This document shows, piece after piece, positions 8,830 through 17,846 of a DNA stretch of 55,746 nt. Origin of the DNA: Brevundimonas diminuta 3F5N (GTDB taxonomy: Bacteria > Pseudomonadota > Alphaproteobacteria > Caulobacterales > Caulobacteraceae); the NCBI RefSeq assembly GCF_900163625.1, contig NZ_FUIE01000053.1, positions 1 through 55,746 of the forward strand, written 5' to 3'. How positions within the stretch are numbered: the stretch's first letter is position 1; each line of letters starts with the position of its first letter. A program made the position numbers and the translations under genes. A model generated the notes under the pieces. It made no database searches. It saw only the letters and a list, made by a program, of their open reading frames with translations, and had not been told where the DNA came from.

Positions 8830-9300
8830 ATGATGTCACGCGTAAAAAAGGGAATCATCGCCGGCTTCGTCGCTACCGTCGCGGTTTCCGTGCTTGAGCT
8901 CGCCAATCTGTTTCTCAACCACATGTTCGATCCCTTTCCGGGGATCGTCGCCCAGATGTTCGGCATGCCGGGCAATATGGCGGCTGGATGGGCGCTTCAC
9001 CTGATCATGGGCACCTTTGTCCTCGGGTCGCTCTTCGGCGTCGTCTATCCTCGACTGCCGACCGCCACGCCGATCACCAAGGGCATCGTCTTCGCCGTCG
9101 GCGCGTGGGTGGCGATGATGCTGTTCCTCACCATGGTGGGCGACTACCGGACCTTCACCGGCTCGTCGGGTTTCGGCACCATCGGCTGGCTGCTGGCCCT
9201 TCACATGGTCTTCGGCGCCGTCCTGGGCAATGTCTATTATCGCCTGGTCGAGCGTGAGAAGCGCGGCGCAGCCCCGATCGGAGCCGCCCCCGCTCACTGA
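8830..9300 (+). CDS. Small four-helix membrane protein of unknown function (resembles DUF6789)
   Basis: A 156-residue integral membrane protein starting MMSRVKKGIIAGFVATVAV. It has about four transmembrane segments: near residues 8-28, 53-75, 85-105 and 120-142. The repeated small-residue pattern (GIIAGF, AGWALHLIMGTF, LALHMVFGAVLG) resembles DUF6789-type proteins by memory. I prefer the ATG at 8830 (GGGAGG about 11 bases upstream) to the longer frame from 8752. It ends shortly before a bidirectional terminator shared with the atp operon. Function is unknown. Confidence 0.7.
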   Translation: MMSRVKKGIIAGFVATVAVSVLELANLFLNHMFDPFPGIVAQMFGMPGNMAAGWALHLIMGTFVLGSLFGVVYPRLPTATPITKGIVFAVGAWVAMMLFLTMVGDYRTFTGSSGFGTIGWLLALHMVFGAVLGNVYYRLVEREKRGAAPIGAAPAH

Positions 9301-9336
9301 CCGTCCTCCATCCCGACAACTGGATCTCGGACAAGC

Positions 9337-9375
9337 AAAAAGGCCCCGCCGTCGCCGGCGGGGCCTGATGTTTTT
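9337..9375. terminator. Bidirectional terminator between the membrane protein gene and atpF
   Basis: A perfect 10-bp stem, AGGCCCCGCC with GGCGGGGCCT around a 6-base loop (9341-9366), is flanked by AAAA on the left and TTTTT on the right. It therefore works as an intrinsic terminator on both strands: for the plus-strand gene ending at 9300 and the minus-strand atp operon ending at 9403. Confidence 0.85.
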
Positions 9376-9402
9376 CGGGGCTGGCGTCGAACGCGAAAGC
9401 GA

Positions 9403-9918
9403 TCAGTTCAGCTTGCCGCCGATCTGGGCGATGGCCTGATCGATCAGCGCGTCCGTCTTGGCGCCGGCGATGCGGGCGGCCAGGATCTGGTGCGCGGCCT
9501 TGGCGGCCAGATCGGCGGCCGCAGCCTTGACCTCTTGCGTGGCCTCGGCCTCAGCCTGGGCGATGCGGCGCTCGGCCAGGGCCTGACGGCGGGCGGTCGA
9601 TTCCTCGATGCGCGCCTTGGCGTCGGCTTCCAGACGCTTGGCGTCGGCTTCGGCCGTGGCCAGCAGGTCCGCGGCCTGAGCTTCCGCCTCGGCCTTCTCC
9701 TGACGGATCTGGGCCAGCATGGCTTCGGCTTCGGCGCGCAGGCGGGCGGCCTCGTCCAGTTCGGATTGGATTTTGGCGGCCTTGCCGTCCAGGGCGCCCG
9801 CGACCATACGCGGAACCTTGGCCAGGACCAGGATGCCGAAGAAGATCAGCAGGCCGACGCCGACCCAGAGTTCAGCGTTGGACAGGTCGTAGAAACTACC
9901 GTGCAGGAAGGCGGGCAT
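9403..9918 (-). CDS. atpF: ATP synthase Fo subunit b
   Basis: Peripheral-stalk subunit of 171 residues. One N-terminal membrane helix (about residues 15-35, [19 protein letters not shown]) is followed by a long charged alanine-rich coiled coil, as expected for b. It lies last in the Fo operon, 2 bases after the b' gene. Alphaproteobacteria carry two diverged b-type subunits. I assign this one as b and its upstream partner as b' from gene order and length; the names could be swapped. Confidence 0.9.
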   Translation of the reverse strand: MPAFLHGSFYDLSNAELWVGVGLLIFFGILVLAKVPRMVAGALDGKAAKIQSELDEAARLRAEAEAMLAQIRQEKAEAEAQAADLLATAEADAKRLEADAKARIEESTARRQALAERRIAQAEAEATQEVKAAAADLAAKAAHQILAARIAGAKTDALIDQAIAQIGGKLN

Positions 9919-9920
9919 GG

Positions 9921-10526
9921 TCAGGCGGCTCCCTTGACGGCGGCGGCGGCTTCATCGGCGCTGGGGGCCTGGCCCGTCAGACGCTCGACGATAGCGCGGG
10001 TGGTGTCGGCGGCGATGGCGCCGGCGTGGGCCAGCGCAGCGTCGCGGGTGGCGGCGATGCCGGCTTCGGCCGTGGCGATGCGGGCGGCGACGGCGGCTTC
10101 GTCCTCGGCCTGACGGGCCTGGATTTCAGCCGTGACGCGGGCCTTGGCGGCGATCGAAGCGGCGCGGGCGTCGGCGCGGGCCTTCTGGACCTCGGCGCGG
10201 GCGGCGTCGGCCTGGGCGGCGGCTTCGGTCTGAACCGAGCGCGCCGTGGCGACGGCCGTGGAAATGGTGTCTGCCCGCTCGTCGATCACGCGGCGCAGAC
10301 GCGGCGCGAAGACCTTGGCGATGAGCAGGTACAGGATGACGAACAGGATCAGCAGGTAAACAACCTGCCCGGCCCAGTGCTGGAACTCGAACTGCGGCAG
10401 CCCGCCGGCATCATGCTCGGCGGCGGCGGCAGCCGCATTGGCGGGCACGTGCCCGGTTTCGGCCGCGTATTCAACGGCCTGTTCCACCGGCAAGACCGGC
10501 GGCGGAGCTGAGGGAGTGGCTGCCAT
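9921..10526 (-). CDS. atpG: ATP synthase Fo subunit b' (b-like)
   Basis: Second stator-stalk subunit, 201 residues from the ATG at 10526. A proline- and alanine-rich N-terminal extension (residues 1-45) comes before the membrane helix ([19 protein letters not shown]) and the conserved [11 protein letters not shown] motif, then a long alanine-rich coiled coil. The extended N terminus is the usual mark of b'. The frame could run to a TTG at 10547, but the ATG is more likely. Gene order atpE-b'-b and the 2-base spacing to the next gene show cotranscription. Confidence 0.9.
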   Translation of the reverse strand: MAATPSAPPPVLPVEQAVEYAAETGHVPANAAAAAAEHDAGGLPQFEFQHWAGQVVYLLILFVILYLLIAKVFAPRLRRVIDERADTISTAVATARSVQTEAAAQADAARAEVQKARADARAASIAAKARVTAEIQARQAEDEAAVAARIATAEAGIAATRDAALAHAGAIAADTTRAIVERLTGQAPSADEAAAAVKGAA

Positions 10527-10600
10527 GATGATCCGTCGTGAAAGCAAATGCGGCGGCGCAGCCGCTGATGGGCGCGCCGCCGCAGATCAGGGGTTCGGTA

Positions 10601-10825
10601 TTAGCCGAGCCAGATCAGGATGCCGAGCACGAAGGCCAGGATGCCCAGGGCTTCGGCGAGGGCGGCGCCCACGAACAGGTTGCCGACCTGCGAGGCCGCA
10701 GCGGCCGGGTTGCGCAGGGCGCCGGCCAGGAATTGGCCGAAGATGTTGCCGACGGCCAGGGCCGAACCGACCATGCCGATGGTGGCGATACCAGCGCCGA
10801 TGAACTTGGCGGCTTCAGCGTCCAT
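10601..10825 (-). CDS. atpE: ATP synthase Fo subunit c
   Basis: Proton-carrying ring subunit, 74 residues, with two membrane helices joined by the polar loop LRNPAAA. The ion-binding carboxylate is the Glu in [13 protein letters not shown]. The preceding residues form the glycine-rich first helix ([18 protein letters not shown]). It has the typical length of alphaproteobacterial c subunits. It lies between atpB and the b' gene. Confidence 0.96.
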   Translation of the reverse strand: MDAEAAKFIGAGIATIGMVGSALAVGNIFGQFLAGALRNPAAAASQVGNLFVGAALAEALGILAFVLGILIWLG

Positions 10826-10883
10826 GATGATTTCCTAGTTTCTTGGAGCGTTGGAGGGTGGGGTTACTTACTGGTCCGCAGCC

Positions 10884-11669
10884 TTAGTGGCCATGGCCCA
10901 GGTTGACCACATCATTGAGGTAGATGCAGGTCAGAACGGCGAAGACGAACGCCTGGAGGAAGGCCACCAGGAACTCGAAAGCGGTCAGGGCGATCACCAT
11001 GCCCAGCGACAGGGCGGCGACCGGGAGAGCGAACAGGCCCACGCCGCCGCCGACGGCCAGGGCGCCCAGGGACACCACGAAGCCGGCGAAGATCTTCAGC
11101 GCCAGGTGGCCGCCCAGCAGGTTGCCGAACAGACGCAGGGCCAGGGTGAAGGGGCGCAGCAGGAAGGAGAAGAACTCGATCAGGCCGACGACCGGGCGCA
11201 GCACCAGCGGCGCGCTGGTCGGCCAGAACAGGCCGAAGAAGCCCAGACCGTTCTTGGCGACGCCGACGCCGACCACGACCAGGAAGGTCAGCACGCCCAG
11301 GGTGGCCGTGACGGCCAGTTGCGAGGTGGCGGTGAAGGTCAGGAACATGCCCAGCAGGTTCATCATCAGGATGAACATGAACAGGGTGAAGACGAAGGGG
11401 AAATACTTGCGCGACTCATGGCCGATCGTGGACGCGGCCAGATTATCGATCATGCCGAACAGGGTCTCGCCCGCCGCCTGCAGCCGACCCGGCACCACCT
11501 TGGCGCCCGAGGTGGCCACGGTCAGGAACAGCACGGCCATGCCGAAGGCGATGGTCATCGCCAGGTGCGAATTGGTGAAGGCCAGGCTGACCTCGCCGAC
11601 CAACGGAAGCGTGACGCTGCCGAAATCCGCCAGAGGCGTAACCTGAAACTGGTGAATCGGATCGGCCAC
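10884..11669 (-). CDS. atpB: ATP synthase Fo subunit a
   Basis: Membrane proton-channel subunit, 261 residues and about six transmembrane segments. Conserved helices include LALRLFGNLLGGHLAL, with the essential Arg in ALRLFGN, and VFAVLTCIYLNDVVNLGHGH at the C terminus. The start MADPIHQFQV matches alphaproteobacterial a subunits. It is preceded by atpI and followed by atpE. Confidence 0.96.
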   Translation of the reverse strand: MADPIHQFQVTPLADFGSVTLPLVGEVSLAFTNSHLAMTIAFGMAVLFLTVATSGAKVVPGRLQAAGETLFGMIDNLAASTIGHESRKYFPFVFTLFMFILMMNLLGMFLTFTATSQLAVTATLGVLTFLVVVGVGVAKNGLGFFGLFWPTSAPLVLRPVVGLIEFFSFLLRPFTLALRLFGNLLGGHLALKIFAGFVVSLGALAVGGGVGLFALPVAALSLGMVIALTAFEFLVAFLQAFVFAVLTCIYLNDVVNLGHGH

Positions 11670-11683
11670 GGGCCTCTCGCTCC

Positions 11684-12049
11684 TTAGTCTTCTTTTTCGC
11701 CGGCCTCGACGTAGGGAACGGCTTCACCCGTAACTCCTGCCGCCTTGGCCTGCGCCATCAGCCGGTTGGCTGTGCGACGCGCCATGTAGATCGCCAGTGC
11801 GAAGCCCAGAAGGACCCCGACCAGAAGGCCCCAGGGCGAGGTTCCAAAGAACCGGTCCACCCCGAACCCGATAGCCAAACCAACGAAAACACCGCCGAGA
11901 AGCTCGGCGATGATCTTATAGGCCTGGCCCGTGACCGCGTGTGCGGCGAACTCGGCCGATTGCCCGGCCTGGGCCTTCGCCTCCAATGCGGATGCGCTTT
12001 CGTGGAGGCGTTTGATCGCCTCTTCGCGCGATTCCTTCGTCGGGGACAT
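11684..12049 (-). CDS. atpI: ATP synthase assembly protein AtpI
   Basis: A 121-residue protein with a charged N terminus and two membrane helices (about residues 48-66 and 72-92). It contains the AtpI/AtpZ signature GGVFVGLAIGFGVDRFFGTSPWG. Known relatives assist c-ring assembly or Mg/Ca handling. It is first in the operon, with a 14-base gap to atpB. A probable promoter lies at 12109-12135. Confidence 0.88.
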   Translation of the reverse strand: MSPTKESREEAIKRLHESASALEAKAQAGQSAEFAAHAVTGQAYKIIAELLGGVFVGLAIGFGVDRFFGTSPWGLLVGVLLGFALAIYMARRTANRLMAQAKAAGVTGEAVPYVEAGEKED

Positions 12050-12108
12050 GGGCCTGTTCGCTCAGCGTCCGGCGCAGGGCCGAAACGGGTCTGAATTTCG
12101 GCGCGGAA

Positions 12109-12135
12109 CCTATAGGCGAGACGGCCTCAGGTCAA
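12109..12135 (-). promoter_or_regulatory. Probable promoter of the Fo operon
   Basis: On the minus strand TTGACC (12135-12130) is followed, after 11-15 bases, by GCCTATAGG (near 12116-12109). This is a fair match to the Caulobacter housekeeping promoter pattern. It stands about 60 bases before the atpI ATG, the first gene of the operon. Confidence 0.5.
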
Positions 12136-12147
12136 GGCGGTGCGCCC

Positions 12148-12161
12148 TGGACTTAAGTCCA
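12148..12161. promoter_or_regulatory. Perfect 14-bp palindrome upstream of the atp promoter
   Basis: TGGACTTAAGTCCA is fully self-complementary. It ends 12 bases upstream of the -35 element of the putative atp promoter and lies in the only AT-leaning part of the 154-bp gap between atpI and scpB. The symmetry and position suggest a binding site for a dimeric regulator. I cannot name the protein. Confidence 0.4.
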
Positions 12162-12203
12162 TGACTTTCCGACATTTCTTGGGGGCGCGACGTTCCGTCC
12201 CCG

Positions 12204-12884
12204 CTAAGGTTGCGACTCTTCGTCCTCGCTGACGAAATCCTGGGCGAATTCCGGCGCGCCGTCGTCCAGCCCGGTCAGCAGATCCTCGCCCTCGTCCTCC
12301 CCCGCGCGCGAAGGGTCCGGCACCTCGAAACCGACCGGCATGGACAGGTCCAGCAGGCCCGCCGCCTTCATCTCCTGCACGCCCGGCAGATCATAGAGGC
12401 TGGCCAGGCTGAAATGCTCCAGAAAGCGGTCCGTCGTGGCGTAGGTCACGGGCCGCCCCGGCGTGCGACGCCGTCCGCGCAGGCGCACGAAGTCCATCTC
12501 CAGCAACAGGTCCAGCGTCCCCTTGGACAGGGAGACGCCGCGCACGCTCTCGACTTCGGCGCGGGTGCAGGGCTGGTGATAGGCGATGATGGCCAGGGTC
12601 TCGAGCGCGGCCTTGGACAGGCGGCGCGGCTCCTCGCGCTCTTCGGTCATCAGGAAGCCAAGGTCCGGCGCCGTGCGGAAGCGCCAGCGCTCGGCCACGC
12701 AGTCCAGCTCGACCCCGCGGCCCTGATAGCGCTCCTGAAGCGCGGTCAGCGCCCCGCCGACGTCGGCGCCCTGCGGCAGGCGGAGCGCGATCTCGGCCAG
12801 CGACAACGGCGCGGCGGCCGCGAACAGCAGAGCCTCGACCCGGCGTTCGATCTCGAGATGGTCGGGGGAGAAGTCGAGGGTCAC
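12204..12884 (-). CDS. scpB: Segregation and condensation protein B
   Basis: Kleisin-associated winged-helix protein of the SMC-ScpAB chromosome condensin. Conserved blocks are IERRVEALLFAAAAPLSLAEIA, LSKAALETLAIIAYHQPCTRAEVESVRG and LLEMDFVRLRGRRRTPGRP. I place the start at the GTG at 12884. It forms a 4-base GTGA overlap with the scpA stop and has GGAG 8 bases upstream. A longer in-frame GTG at 12929 exists but would overlap scpA by 49 bases. The C-terminal tail is acidic. Confidence 0.92.
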   Translation of the reverse strand: MTLDFSPDHLEIERRVEALLFAAAAPLSLAEIALRLPQGADVGGALTALQERYQGRGVELDCVAERWRFRTAPDLGFLMTEEREEPRRLSKAALETLAIIAYHQPCTRAEVESVRGVSLSKGTLDLLLEMDFVRLRGRRRTPGRPVTYATTDRFLEHFSLASLYDLPGVQEMKAAGLLDLSMPVGFEVPDPSRAGEDEGEDLLTGLDDGAPEFAQDFVSEDEESQP

Positions 12885-13705
12885 GGCGTCAGCTCCAGCG
12901 GCTGGCCCAGCCCTCTGCGCTTCAGCCACACCGCGTCGAATGGCCGCTCCTGACGGATGTCCATACCGCCCTCCTTCACCAGTTCGAGACTGGCCGACAG
13001 GGTGGAGGCCGTATAGCTGGCCTGACTGGGGCCTTCCTGCCCGTCAGGCTTCTGGGGCGCGACGCGCTCCAGCGGCGTCCATTCGGCCAGGCGCGGCATG
13101 ATCTCGCGCAGCCAGTCGCGCGCGGCTTCCAGTTGGAAGGCCTCGACCCGCTGGCCGGGCGCGTATTTACGGCGCTCCTCGCGACGACGCTGGGCGACAT
13201 AGGCGCTCATCAGCTCATAGAGGCTGGCGTCCACCCGGTCCGACGGGATGATGACCGTCGCCTGCGGGTCGCCGCGCGTGAAGACGTCGCGCTTCAACTG
13301 CGGGCGGCTGGTGATGGCCTCCACCGCCGTGCGCATGGCCTCCAGCTTTTGCAGGCGGAAGGCCAGGGCGGCGGCGATCTCTTCGGCCGGAGGCTCCTCC
13401 GGCTTGTCCTTCTCGTTGCGCGGGATCAGCAGGCGCGACTTCAGATAGGCCAGCCACGACGCCATCACGAGATAGTCGGCGGCCAGGGCGAAATTCCGCC
13501 GCCGCGCCTCATGCACAAAGGCCAGATACTGTTCGGCCAGACGGGTGATGGACAGCTTCAGCAGGTCCACCTTCTGCGTCCGCGCCAGGGCCAGAAGGAC
13601 ATGCAGAGGCCCTTCATACCCCTCCAGATCGACGACGAAGGCCTCCTGCGCCTCGACCTGTTCGACGGCGGTGAAGTCGAGATTCGGCTGGAAGGCCTCG
13701 CTCAT
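12881..13705 (-). CDS. scpA: Segregation and condensation protein A (kleisin)
   Basis: A 274-residue kleisin that bridges the SMC heads and binds ScpB. The N-terminal motif EGYEGPLHVLLALARTQKVDLLKLSITRL, split in the middle by the usual hydrophobic helix, and the C-terminal winged-helix part (TASTLSASLELVKEGG) are characteristic. GGGGAGG precedes the ATG at 13705. Its stop overlaps the scpB start by 4 bases. nagZ lies 17 bases upstream. Confidence 0.93.
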   Translation of the reverse strand: MSEAFQPNLDFTAVEQVEAQEAFVVDLEGYEGPLHVLLALARTQKVDLLKLSITRLAEQYLAFVHEARRRNFALAADYLVMASWLAYLKSRLLIPRNEKDKPEEPPAEEIAAALAFRLQKLEAMRTAVEAITSRPQLKRDVFTRGDPQATVIIPSDRVDASLYELMSAYVAQRRREERRKYAPGQRVEAFQLEAARDWLREIMPRLAEWTPLERVAPQKPDGQEGPSQASYTASTLSASLELVKEGGMDIRQERPFDAVWLKRRGLGQPLELTP

Positions 13706-13722
13706 GCGCCCTCCCCGGCCAT

Positions 13723-14787
13723 CTAGGCCATTACCTCTTCGGCTGGCGCCTCGCCGACGTCCGGCCCTTTGGCGGCGTCGAAGCGGCCGTTCAGCGCCGC
13801 TTCCAGCCGGGCGCGACCCTCGGCGACGTCCAGCGGCTCCGGCGTGCGGACGATGCGGTTCAGCGCAGCCTCGGCGCGGCGCTTGGCCTCGCCTTTCAGC
13901 TTCTTCGTTCCCTCGGCGACGGCCGCCATCTCCTTCAGGTCGCCGTTGCAGTGGAGCACCACGTCGCAGCCCGCCTTCAGCGACTGTTCCGCCCGCTCGG
14001 TCAGCGTCCCCGACAGGGCCTGCATCGACAGGTCGTCCGACAGGATCAGGCCGGAGAAGCCCAGCCGCTCACGCATCAGGCGGATCGCCTTCTTCGACGT
14101 GGTGGCCGGGCGTTTGGCGTCGACGGCGGTGAAGACCACGTGCGCCGTCATCGCCATCGGCATGTCCGACAGGGCCTTGAACGGAGCGAAGTCCCAGGCG
14201 TCCAGTTCCTCGATCGCCGTCTCGACCACCGGCAGATCGTGGTGGCTGTCCGAAAAAGCGCGGCCGTGGCCGGGGATGTGCTTGATGATCGGCAGGACGC
14301 CGCCCGCCAGCAAGCCCTCGGCGGCGGCCCGGCCCAGTTGGGTCACGGTCGCGGGATCCTGCGCATAGGCGCGGTCGCCGATGATGTCGTGGGCGCCCGG
14401 CACCGGCACGTCCAACACCGGGACGCAATCGACGGTGATGCCCAGTTCGCGCAGGTCATGGGCGATCAGCCGCGCGCCCAGACGCACCAGTTCGCGCGCC
14501 GTCGCCGGGTCGTTCGTCGCCTTCAGATAGGCCGCGCCGGGCGGATATTTCGGCCAGTGCGGCGGGCCGAGGCGCTGCACCCGGCCGCCTTCCTGATCGA
14601 TCAGGACCGGCGCGTCGTCGCGCCCCACGCTGTCGCGCAGTTCGGACACCAGCGCCTTGACCTGCTCGGGGCTGTCCACATTGCGGCGGAACAGGATGAA
14701 GCCCCAGGGCTTGGCCTCGGCGTAGAAGGCGCGCTCCTCCGCCGTCAGCCTGTGGCCGGAACAGCCGTAGATGGCGGCGGAGGTCAT
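13723..14787 (-). CDS. nagZ: Beta-N-acetylhexosaminidase (GH3), peptidoglycan recycling
   Basis: Removes N-acetylglucosamine from anhydro-muropeptides in cell-wall recycling. The 354-residue protein shows IDQEGGRVQRL, the GH3 NagZ signature KHIPGHGRAFSDSHHDLP (catalytic His/Asp loop) and the nucleophile region LILSDDLSM. There is no signal peptide, in line with cytoplasmic NagZ. It lies between the SPOR-domain gene (13 bases upstream) and scpA in one minus-strand operon. Confidence 0.94.
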   Translation of the reverse strand: MTSAAIYGCSGHRLTAEERAFYAEAKPWGFILFRRNVDSPEQVKALVSELRDSVGRDDAPVLIDQEGGRVQRLGPPHWPKYPPGAAYLKATNDPATARELVRLGARLIAHDLRELGITVDCVPVLDVPVPGAHDIIGDRAYAQDPATVTQLGRAAAEGLLAGGVLPIIKHIPGHGRAFSDSHHDLPVVETAIEELDAWDFAPFKALSDMPMAMTAHVVFTAVDAKRPATTSKKAIRLMRERLGFSGLILSDDLSMQALSGTLTERAEQSLKAGCDVVLHCNGDLKEMAAVAEGTKKLKGEAKRRAEAALNRIVRTPEPLDVAEGRARLEAALNGRFDAAKGPDVGEAPAEEVMA

Positions 14788-14800
14788 GCTGGCGCGATCC

Positions 14801-15592
14801 TTAGCGGACGATGCAGTCGCGGCCCGCGGCCTTCAGCGCATTGCAGAAGGCGACGGCGCGATCACGGCTCATGCCGGTGAAGGTGGTGCGGTAGACGGTC
14901 GAACCGTTGGCGGCGGTGACTTCCTGCACGCGCTTCTCGGCGCCCGAAGCATACTGGCCGAAGCGGGCGGCGACGGCGGCGTATTCGCGGTCGGCGATGG
15001 CGGTCGAGGAGAAGGCGCCGATCTGCACGCCGGACGATCCGCCCGTCGCGGCCGGAGCCGGAGCAGGCGTCGGGGCCTTCGTCGCCGGAGCGGGCGCGGC
15101 GGGAGCAGGCGCGGCTGGAGCCTTGGTCGCCGGCGCTGGCGCGGCAGGCGGCAGGGTCGAGGATTCAACCGGCGCGGCCGGGGTCGTCGGCGCGGGGCGC
15201 GGCAGCACCGCTTCCGGGCCGGGGGTGAAGGTCGGCGCGGCGTCGGTCGGCGCGCCGCCATCGCGATAGACGCGGATGTCGGCTTCCGGATCGACCGGTT
15301 GGGCGTCCAGCGGGGCCTCGACCTTCATGCTCTCGACCGGCGTGCCGACGGCGGGCGGCGCATCCGTCGAGGAGCGCACGCCCGAGCGATAGAAGACCAC
15401 CACCGCCACGATCAACAGCAACAGCACGATAGCGCTGATGATCAGGGTGATCGGCGGCGACTTGGCGGCCGGCGCCCGGCGCGGGTCATAGCCGCCGCGC
15501 GTGAAGGGCAGGTCGTCGTCGGTCGGCGGGGTATAGGCGCCCCGGTCGCGGCCGGCGTTGGAGTTGCCTCGGTGATCGTCGTCGTAGGACAT
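14801..15592 (-). CDS. SPOR-domain membrane protein
   Basis: A 263-residue inner-membrane protein. It has a polar cytoplasmic N terminus, one transmembrane helix at about residues 47-68 (ITLIISAIVLLLLIVAVVVF), a long proline/alanine/threonine linker and a C-terminal SPOR domain from about residue 185 (GVQIGAFSSTAIADREYAAVAARF... to CNALKAAGRDCIVR). SPOR domains bind denuded glycan at division sites. The neighbouring nagZ and scpAB genes match its usual alphaproteobacterial context. No assigned gene name. Confidence 0.88.
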   Translation of the reverse strand: MSYDDDHRGNSNAGRDRGAYTPPTDDDLPFTRGGYDPRRAPAAKSPPITLIISAIVLLLLIVAVVVFYRSGVRSSTDAPPAVGTPVESMKVEAPLDAQPVDPEADIRVYRDGGAPTDAAPTFTPGPEAVLPRPAPTTPAAPVESSTLPPAAPAPATKAPAAPAPAAPAPATKAPTPAPAPAATGGSSGVQIGAFSSTAIADREYAAVAARFGQYASGAEKRVQEVTAANGSTVYRTTFTGMSRDRAVAFCNALKAAGRDCIVR

Positions 15593-15678
15593 GGGTCGCG
15601 CCTTGATGGTCGTGGGACACGCGCGCGAATCGGCGCGCGTCGGCGCTCAGTCTAACGCGCCGTGAAGCCCTTCTCGAA

Positions 15679-16866
15679 TCACAGATCGAGGGCGAGGTCG
15701 AGGCTGAACAGCTTGCGATGCACCTCGATAGCGTAACGATCTGTCATACCGGCGATGTAGTCGCACACCGCCCGCGCCCGCGCGTCCCGGTCATCGGTCA
15801 GGGCCGAGGCCTGCCATTCGGGCGGCATCACCTCCGGCTCGGCCATGAACAGCTGGAACAACTGGGCCAACACGCGGCGCGCCTGACTGCGGGTGCGGTT
15901 GACGCGGTAATGGCGATACATCCGCTCGAACAGGAAGCGGCGCAGCACAGCCAGTTCCGCCATCATGCCGGATGAGAACTGCACCAAAGTCTCGGGCGCG
16001 TTGCGGACGTCCTCGACCGTCTCGATCCCGTGTCGGGCCAGACGTGCTTCCGTCTCGGCCAGCACGTCGTCGACCATGACGCCGATCATGCGGCGCACGG
16101 CCTCCAGTCGCAGCATCCGCTCGTCGATCTTGGGCCAGTCGGCGCGCGCGCTGGCGATGCAGCGCCCGATCAGCGGCACATCGGCCAGATCGGACAGGCT
16201 GAACAGCCCCGCCTGCACCCCGTCGTCCACGTCGTGGTTGTTATAGGCGATGTCGTCGGCGATGGCCGCGCATTGGGCCTCCAGCGAGGCGAAGGTGCCC
16301 AGACGTAAATCCCAGTCGGCCGCCCCGCCCGGCGCATAGGCGGCGACAGCCTTCCACGCCGGGTCCGCCAGCTGATGCGCCACCGGACCGTTGTGCTTGA
16401 CCACGCCCTCGACCGTCTCCCAGCTCAGGTTCAGGCCAGGGAAGCCGGGATAGCGGGTCTCCAGCTCGGTGACGACGCGGAAGCTCTGGACGTTGTGGTC
16501 GAAGCCGCCGAAGGCCTTCATCTGTTCGTGCAGTTCGTCCTCGCCCGCGTGGCTGAACGGCGGGTGGCCCAGATCGTGGGCCAGGGCCACCGTCTCGGCC
16601 AGATCATCATCGAGGCGCAGGGCGTGGGCCAGCGACCGGGCGATCTGCGCCACCTCAAGGCTGTGCGTCAGCCGGGTGCGATAGTGGTCGCCCTCATGCG
16701 CCACGAAAACCTGCGTCTTCTCCTTCAGGCGGCGAAAGGCGGTGGCGTGGATGATGCGGTCGCGGTCGCGGGCGAAGGCGGTGCGGGTGCGGCTGGCGGG
16801 CTCGAAAACATGGCGGCCGCGGCTGGCGGCGGGGTTTTCGGCGTAGGGGGCGCGGGGCAAGCTCAA
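15679..16866 (-). CDS. dgt: Deoxyguanosinetriphosphate triphosphohydrolase-like protein
   Basis: HD-domain dNTPase that splits dNTPs into deoxynucleoside and triphosphate. The HD ligands are visible in [14 protein letters not shown] and [18 protein letters not shown], with [13 protein letters not shown] downstream. The start is uncertain. The open frame extends to a TTG at 16947, inside erpA on the other strand. I prefer the TTG at 16866, giving about 395 residues, because the conserved part ([12 protein letters not shown]) starts a few residues later and this leaves room for promoters between the divergent genes. Confidence 0.88.
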   Translation of the reverse strand: MSLPRAPYAENPAASRGRHVFEPASRTRTAFARDRDRIIHATAFRRLKEKTQVFVAHEGDHYRTRLTHSLEVAQIARSLAHALRLDDDLAETVALAHDLGHPPFSHAGEDELHEQMKAFGGFDHNVQSFRVVTELETRYPGFPGLNLSWETVEGVVKHNGPVAHQLADPAWKAVAAYAPGGAADWDLRLGTFASLEAQCAAIADDIAYNNHDVDDGVQAGLFSLSDLADVPLIGRCIASARADWPKIDERMLRLEAVRRMIGVMVDDVLAETEARLARHGIETVEDVRNAPETLVQFSSGMMAELAVLRRFLFERMYRHYRVNRTRSQARRVLAQLFQLFMAEPEVMPPEWQASALTDDRDARARAVCDYIAGMTDRYAIEVHRKLFSLDLALDL

Positions 16867-16932
16867 GACGGCAGCACTTCGTGATGGCGACAGGCCTTTG
16901 CGAACACCTGTCGGCCCCTCATATAGAGGGCT

Positions 16933-17322
16933 GTGAGCACCGTCCAATCCACAGAATCAGCCCGCGACCTGTCGCTGTCGGTCGCAACCCGGTCGCCCGA
17001 GGGCATCACCCTGGCCGAAAGCGGCGCGCGTCGTCTGGCCAGGCTGGGCGAGGCCGAAGGTAAGCCGGTGCTGCTGCGCGTCGCCGTCGACGGCGGCGGC
17101 TGCTCGGGCTTCCAGTATCGCTTCGAGCTGGTCGACGCCCCCGAACCCGACGATCTGGTGGTGCGCCGCGACGGTCAGGCCGTAGTGATCGACCCGGTCT
17201 CCATCCCCTTCCTGAAGGATTCCGAGATCGCCTTCGTCGACGAACTGGCGGGCGCCCAGTTCGTGATTCGCAACCCCAACGCCTCTTCCAGCTGCGGCTG
17301 CGGCGTCAGCTTCGCGATCTGA
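16933..17322 (+). CDS. erpA: Iron-sulfur cluster insertion protein (A-type carrier)
   Basis: A 129-residue A-type Fe-S carrier that hands clusters to apo-proteins. The three cluster-binding cysteines are in GGCSGFQY and SSCGCGVSF. Translation starts at GTG (16933). It is divergent from dgt with a 66-bp spacer, an arrangement I recall as common in alphaproteobacteria. The N-terminal 20 residues are a non-conserved extension. Confidence 0.92.
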   Translation: MSTVQSTESARDLSLSVATRSPEGITLAESGARRLARLGEAEGKPVLLRVAVDGGGCSGFQYRFELVDAPEPDDLVVRRDGQAVVIDPVSIPFLKDSEIAFVDELAGAQFVIRNPNASSSCGCGVSFAI

Positions 17323-17374
17323 ACCGCGAACGGCCTCGCTTGGCGGCGAGGCGTAACACCCCATCTGTATAGGC

Positions 17375-17761
17375 ATGACGCGCCTGTTCGCACTGACCCT
17401 GTTGTTCTACGCCGCGCCCTTGACGGCGAACGCCCAAACTTGGCCCGGCTGGCCCGGCCCTCCCCCGGCGGGTTACGATCCCCACATCGCCCGCGCCGAG
17501 CAGCACGCCCAGGCCATGGAGCGTCTGCGCCTTCAAGCCGACCAGCGTGAAGCCGAGGCCGCCCGCATGAGGCTTCAGACCAGCCAGACATTGCAGCAGC
17601 TTGAAGCCGCGCGGTCGCCGCTCCCGGCAACGCTGCCTGCGACGGCCTATGCGCCGCGCCCGACAGCTCTGCCCACGCCAGCGCCCCTGACACCGCCGCT
17701 CGATCAGACCGCGCCCGGCGTGACGGAGATCGACGCCTGGCTGAGCCGTCCGCCGCACTGA
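17375..17761 (+). CDS. Hypothetical secreted protein
   Basis: A 128-residue protein with a clear signal peptide: residues 1-20, MTRLFALTLLFYAAPLTANA, with cleavage after ANA. A tryptophan/proline patch follows (TWPGWPGPPP). A charged coiled-coil segment runs from about 42 to 80, and a proline/threonine-rich tail ends in EIDAWLSRPPH. Probably periplasmic. No family recognised. It begins 52 bases after erpA and could be read with it. Confidence 0.6.
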   Translation: MTRLFALTLLFYAAPLTANAQTWPGWPGPPPAGYDPHIARAEQHAQAMERLRLQADQREAEAARMRLQTSQTLQQLEAARSPLPATLPATAYAPRPTALPTPAPLTPPLDQTAPGVTEIDAWLSRPPH

Positions 17762-17846
17762 ACCACAGCGTTACATTTGCATCTCTTCACCTGCCCCTGC
17801 GTTTCAGCCTAGCTTCGGAACAGACGACGAAAGCGGAGAGCAACAG

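Noticed and set aside
16867..16947. Extension of dgt to the TTG at 16947
   Set aside because: It would overlap the erpA coding region on the opposite strand and adds residues not typical of the family, though it cannot be fully excluded.
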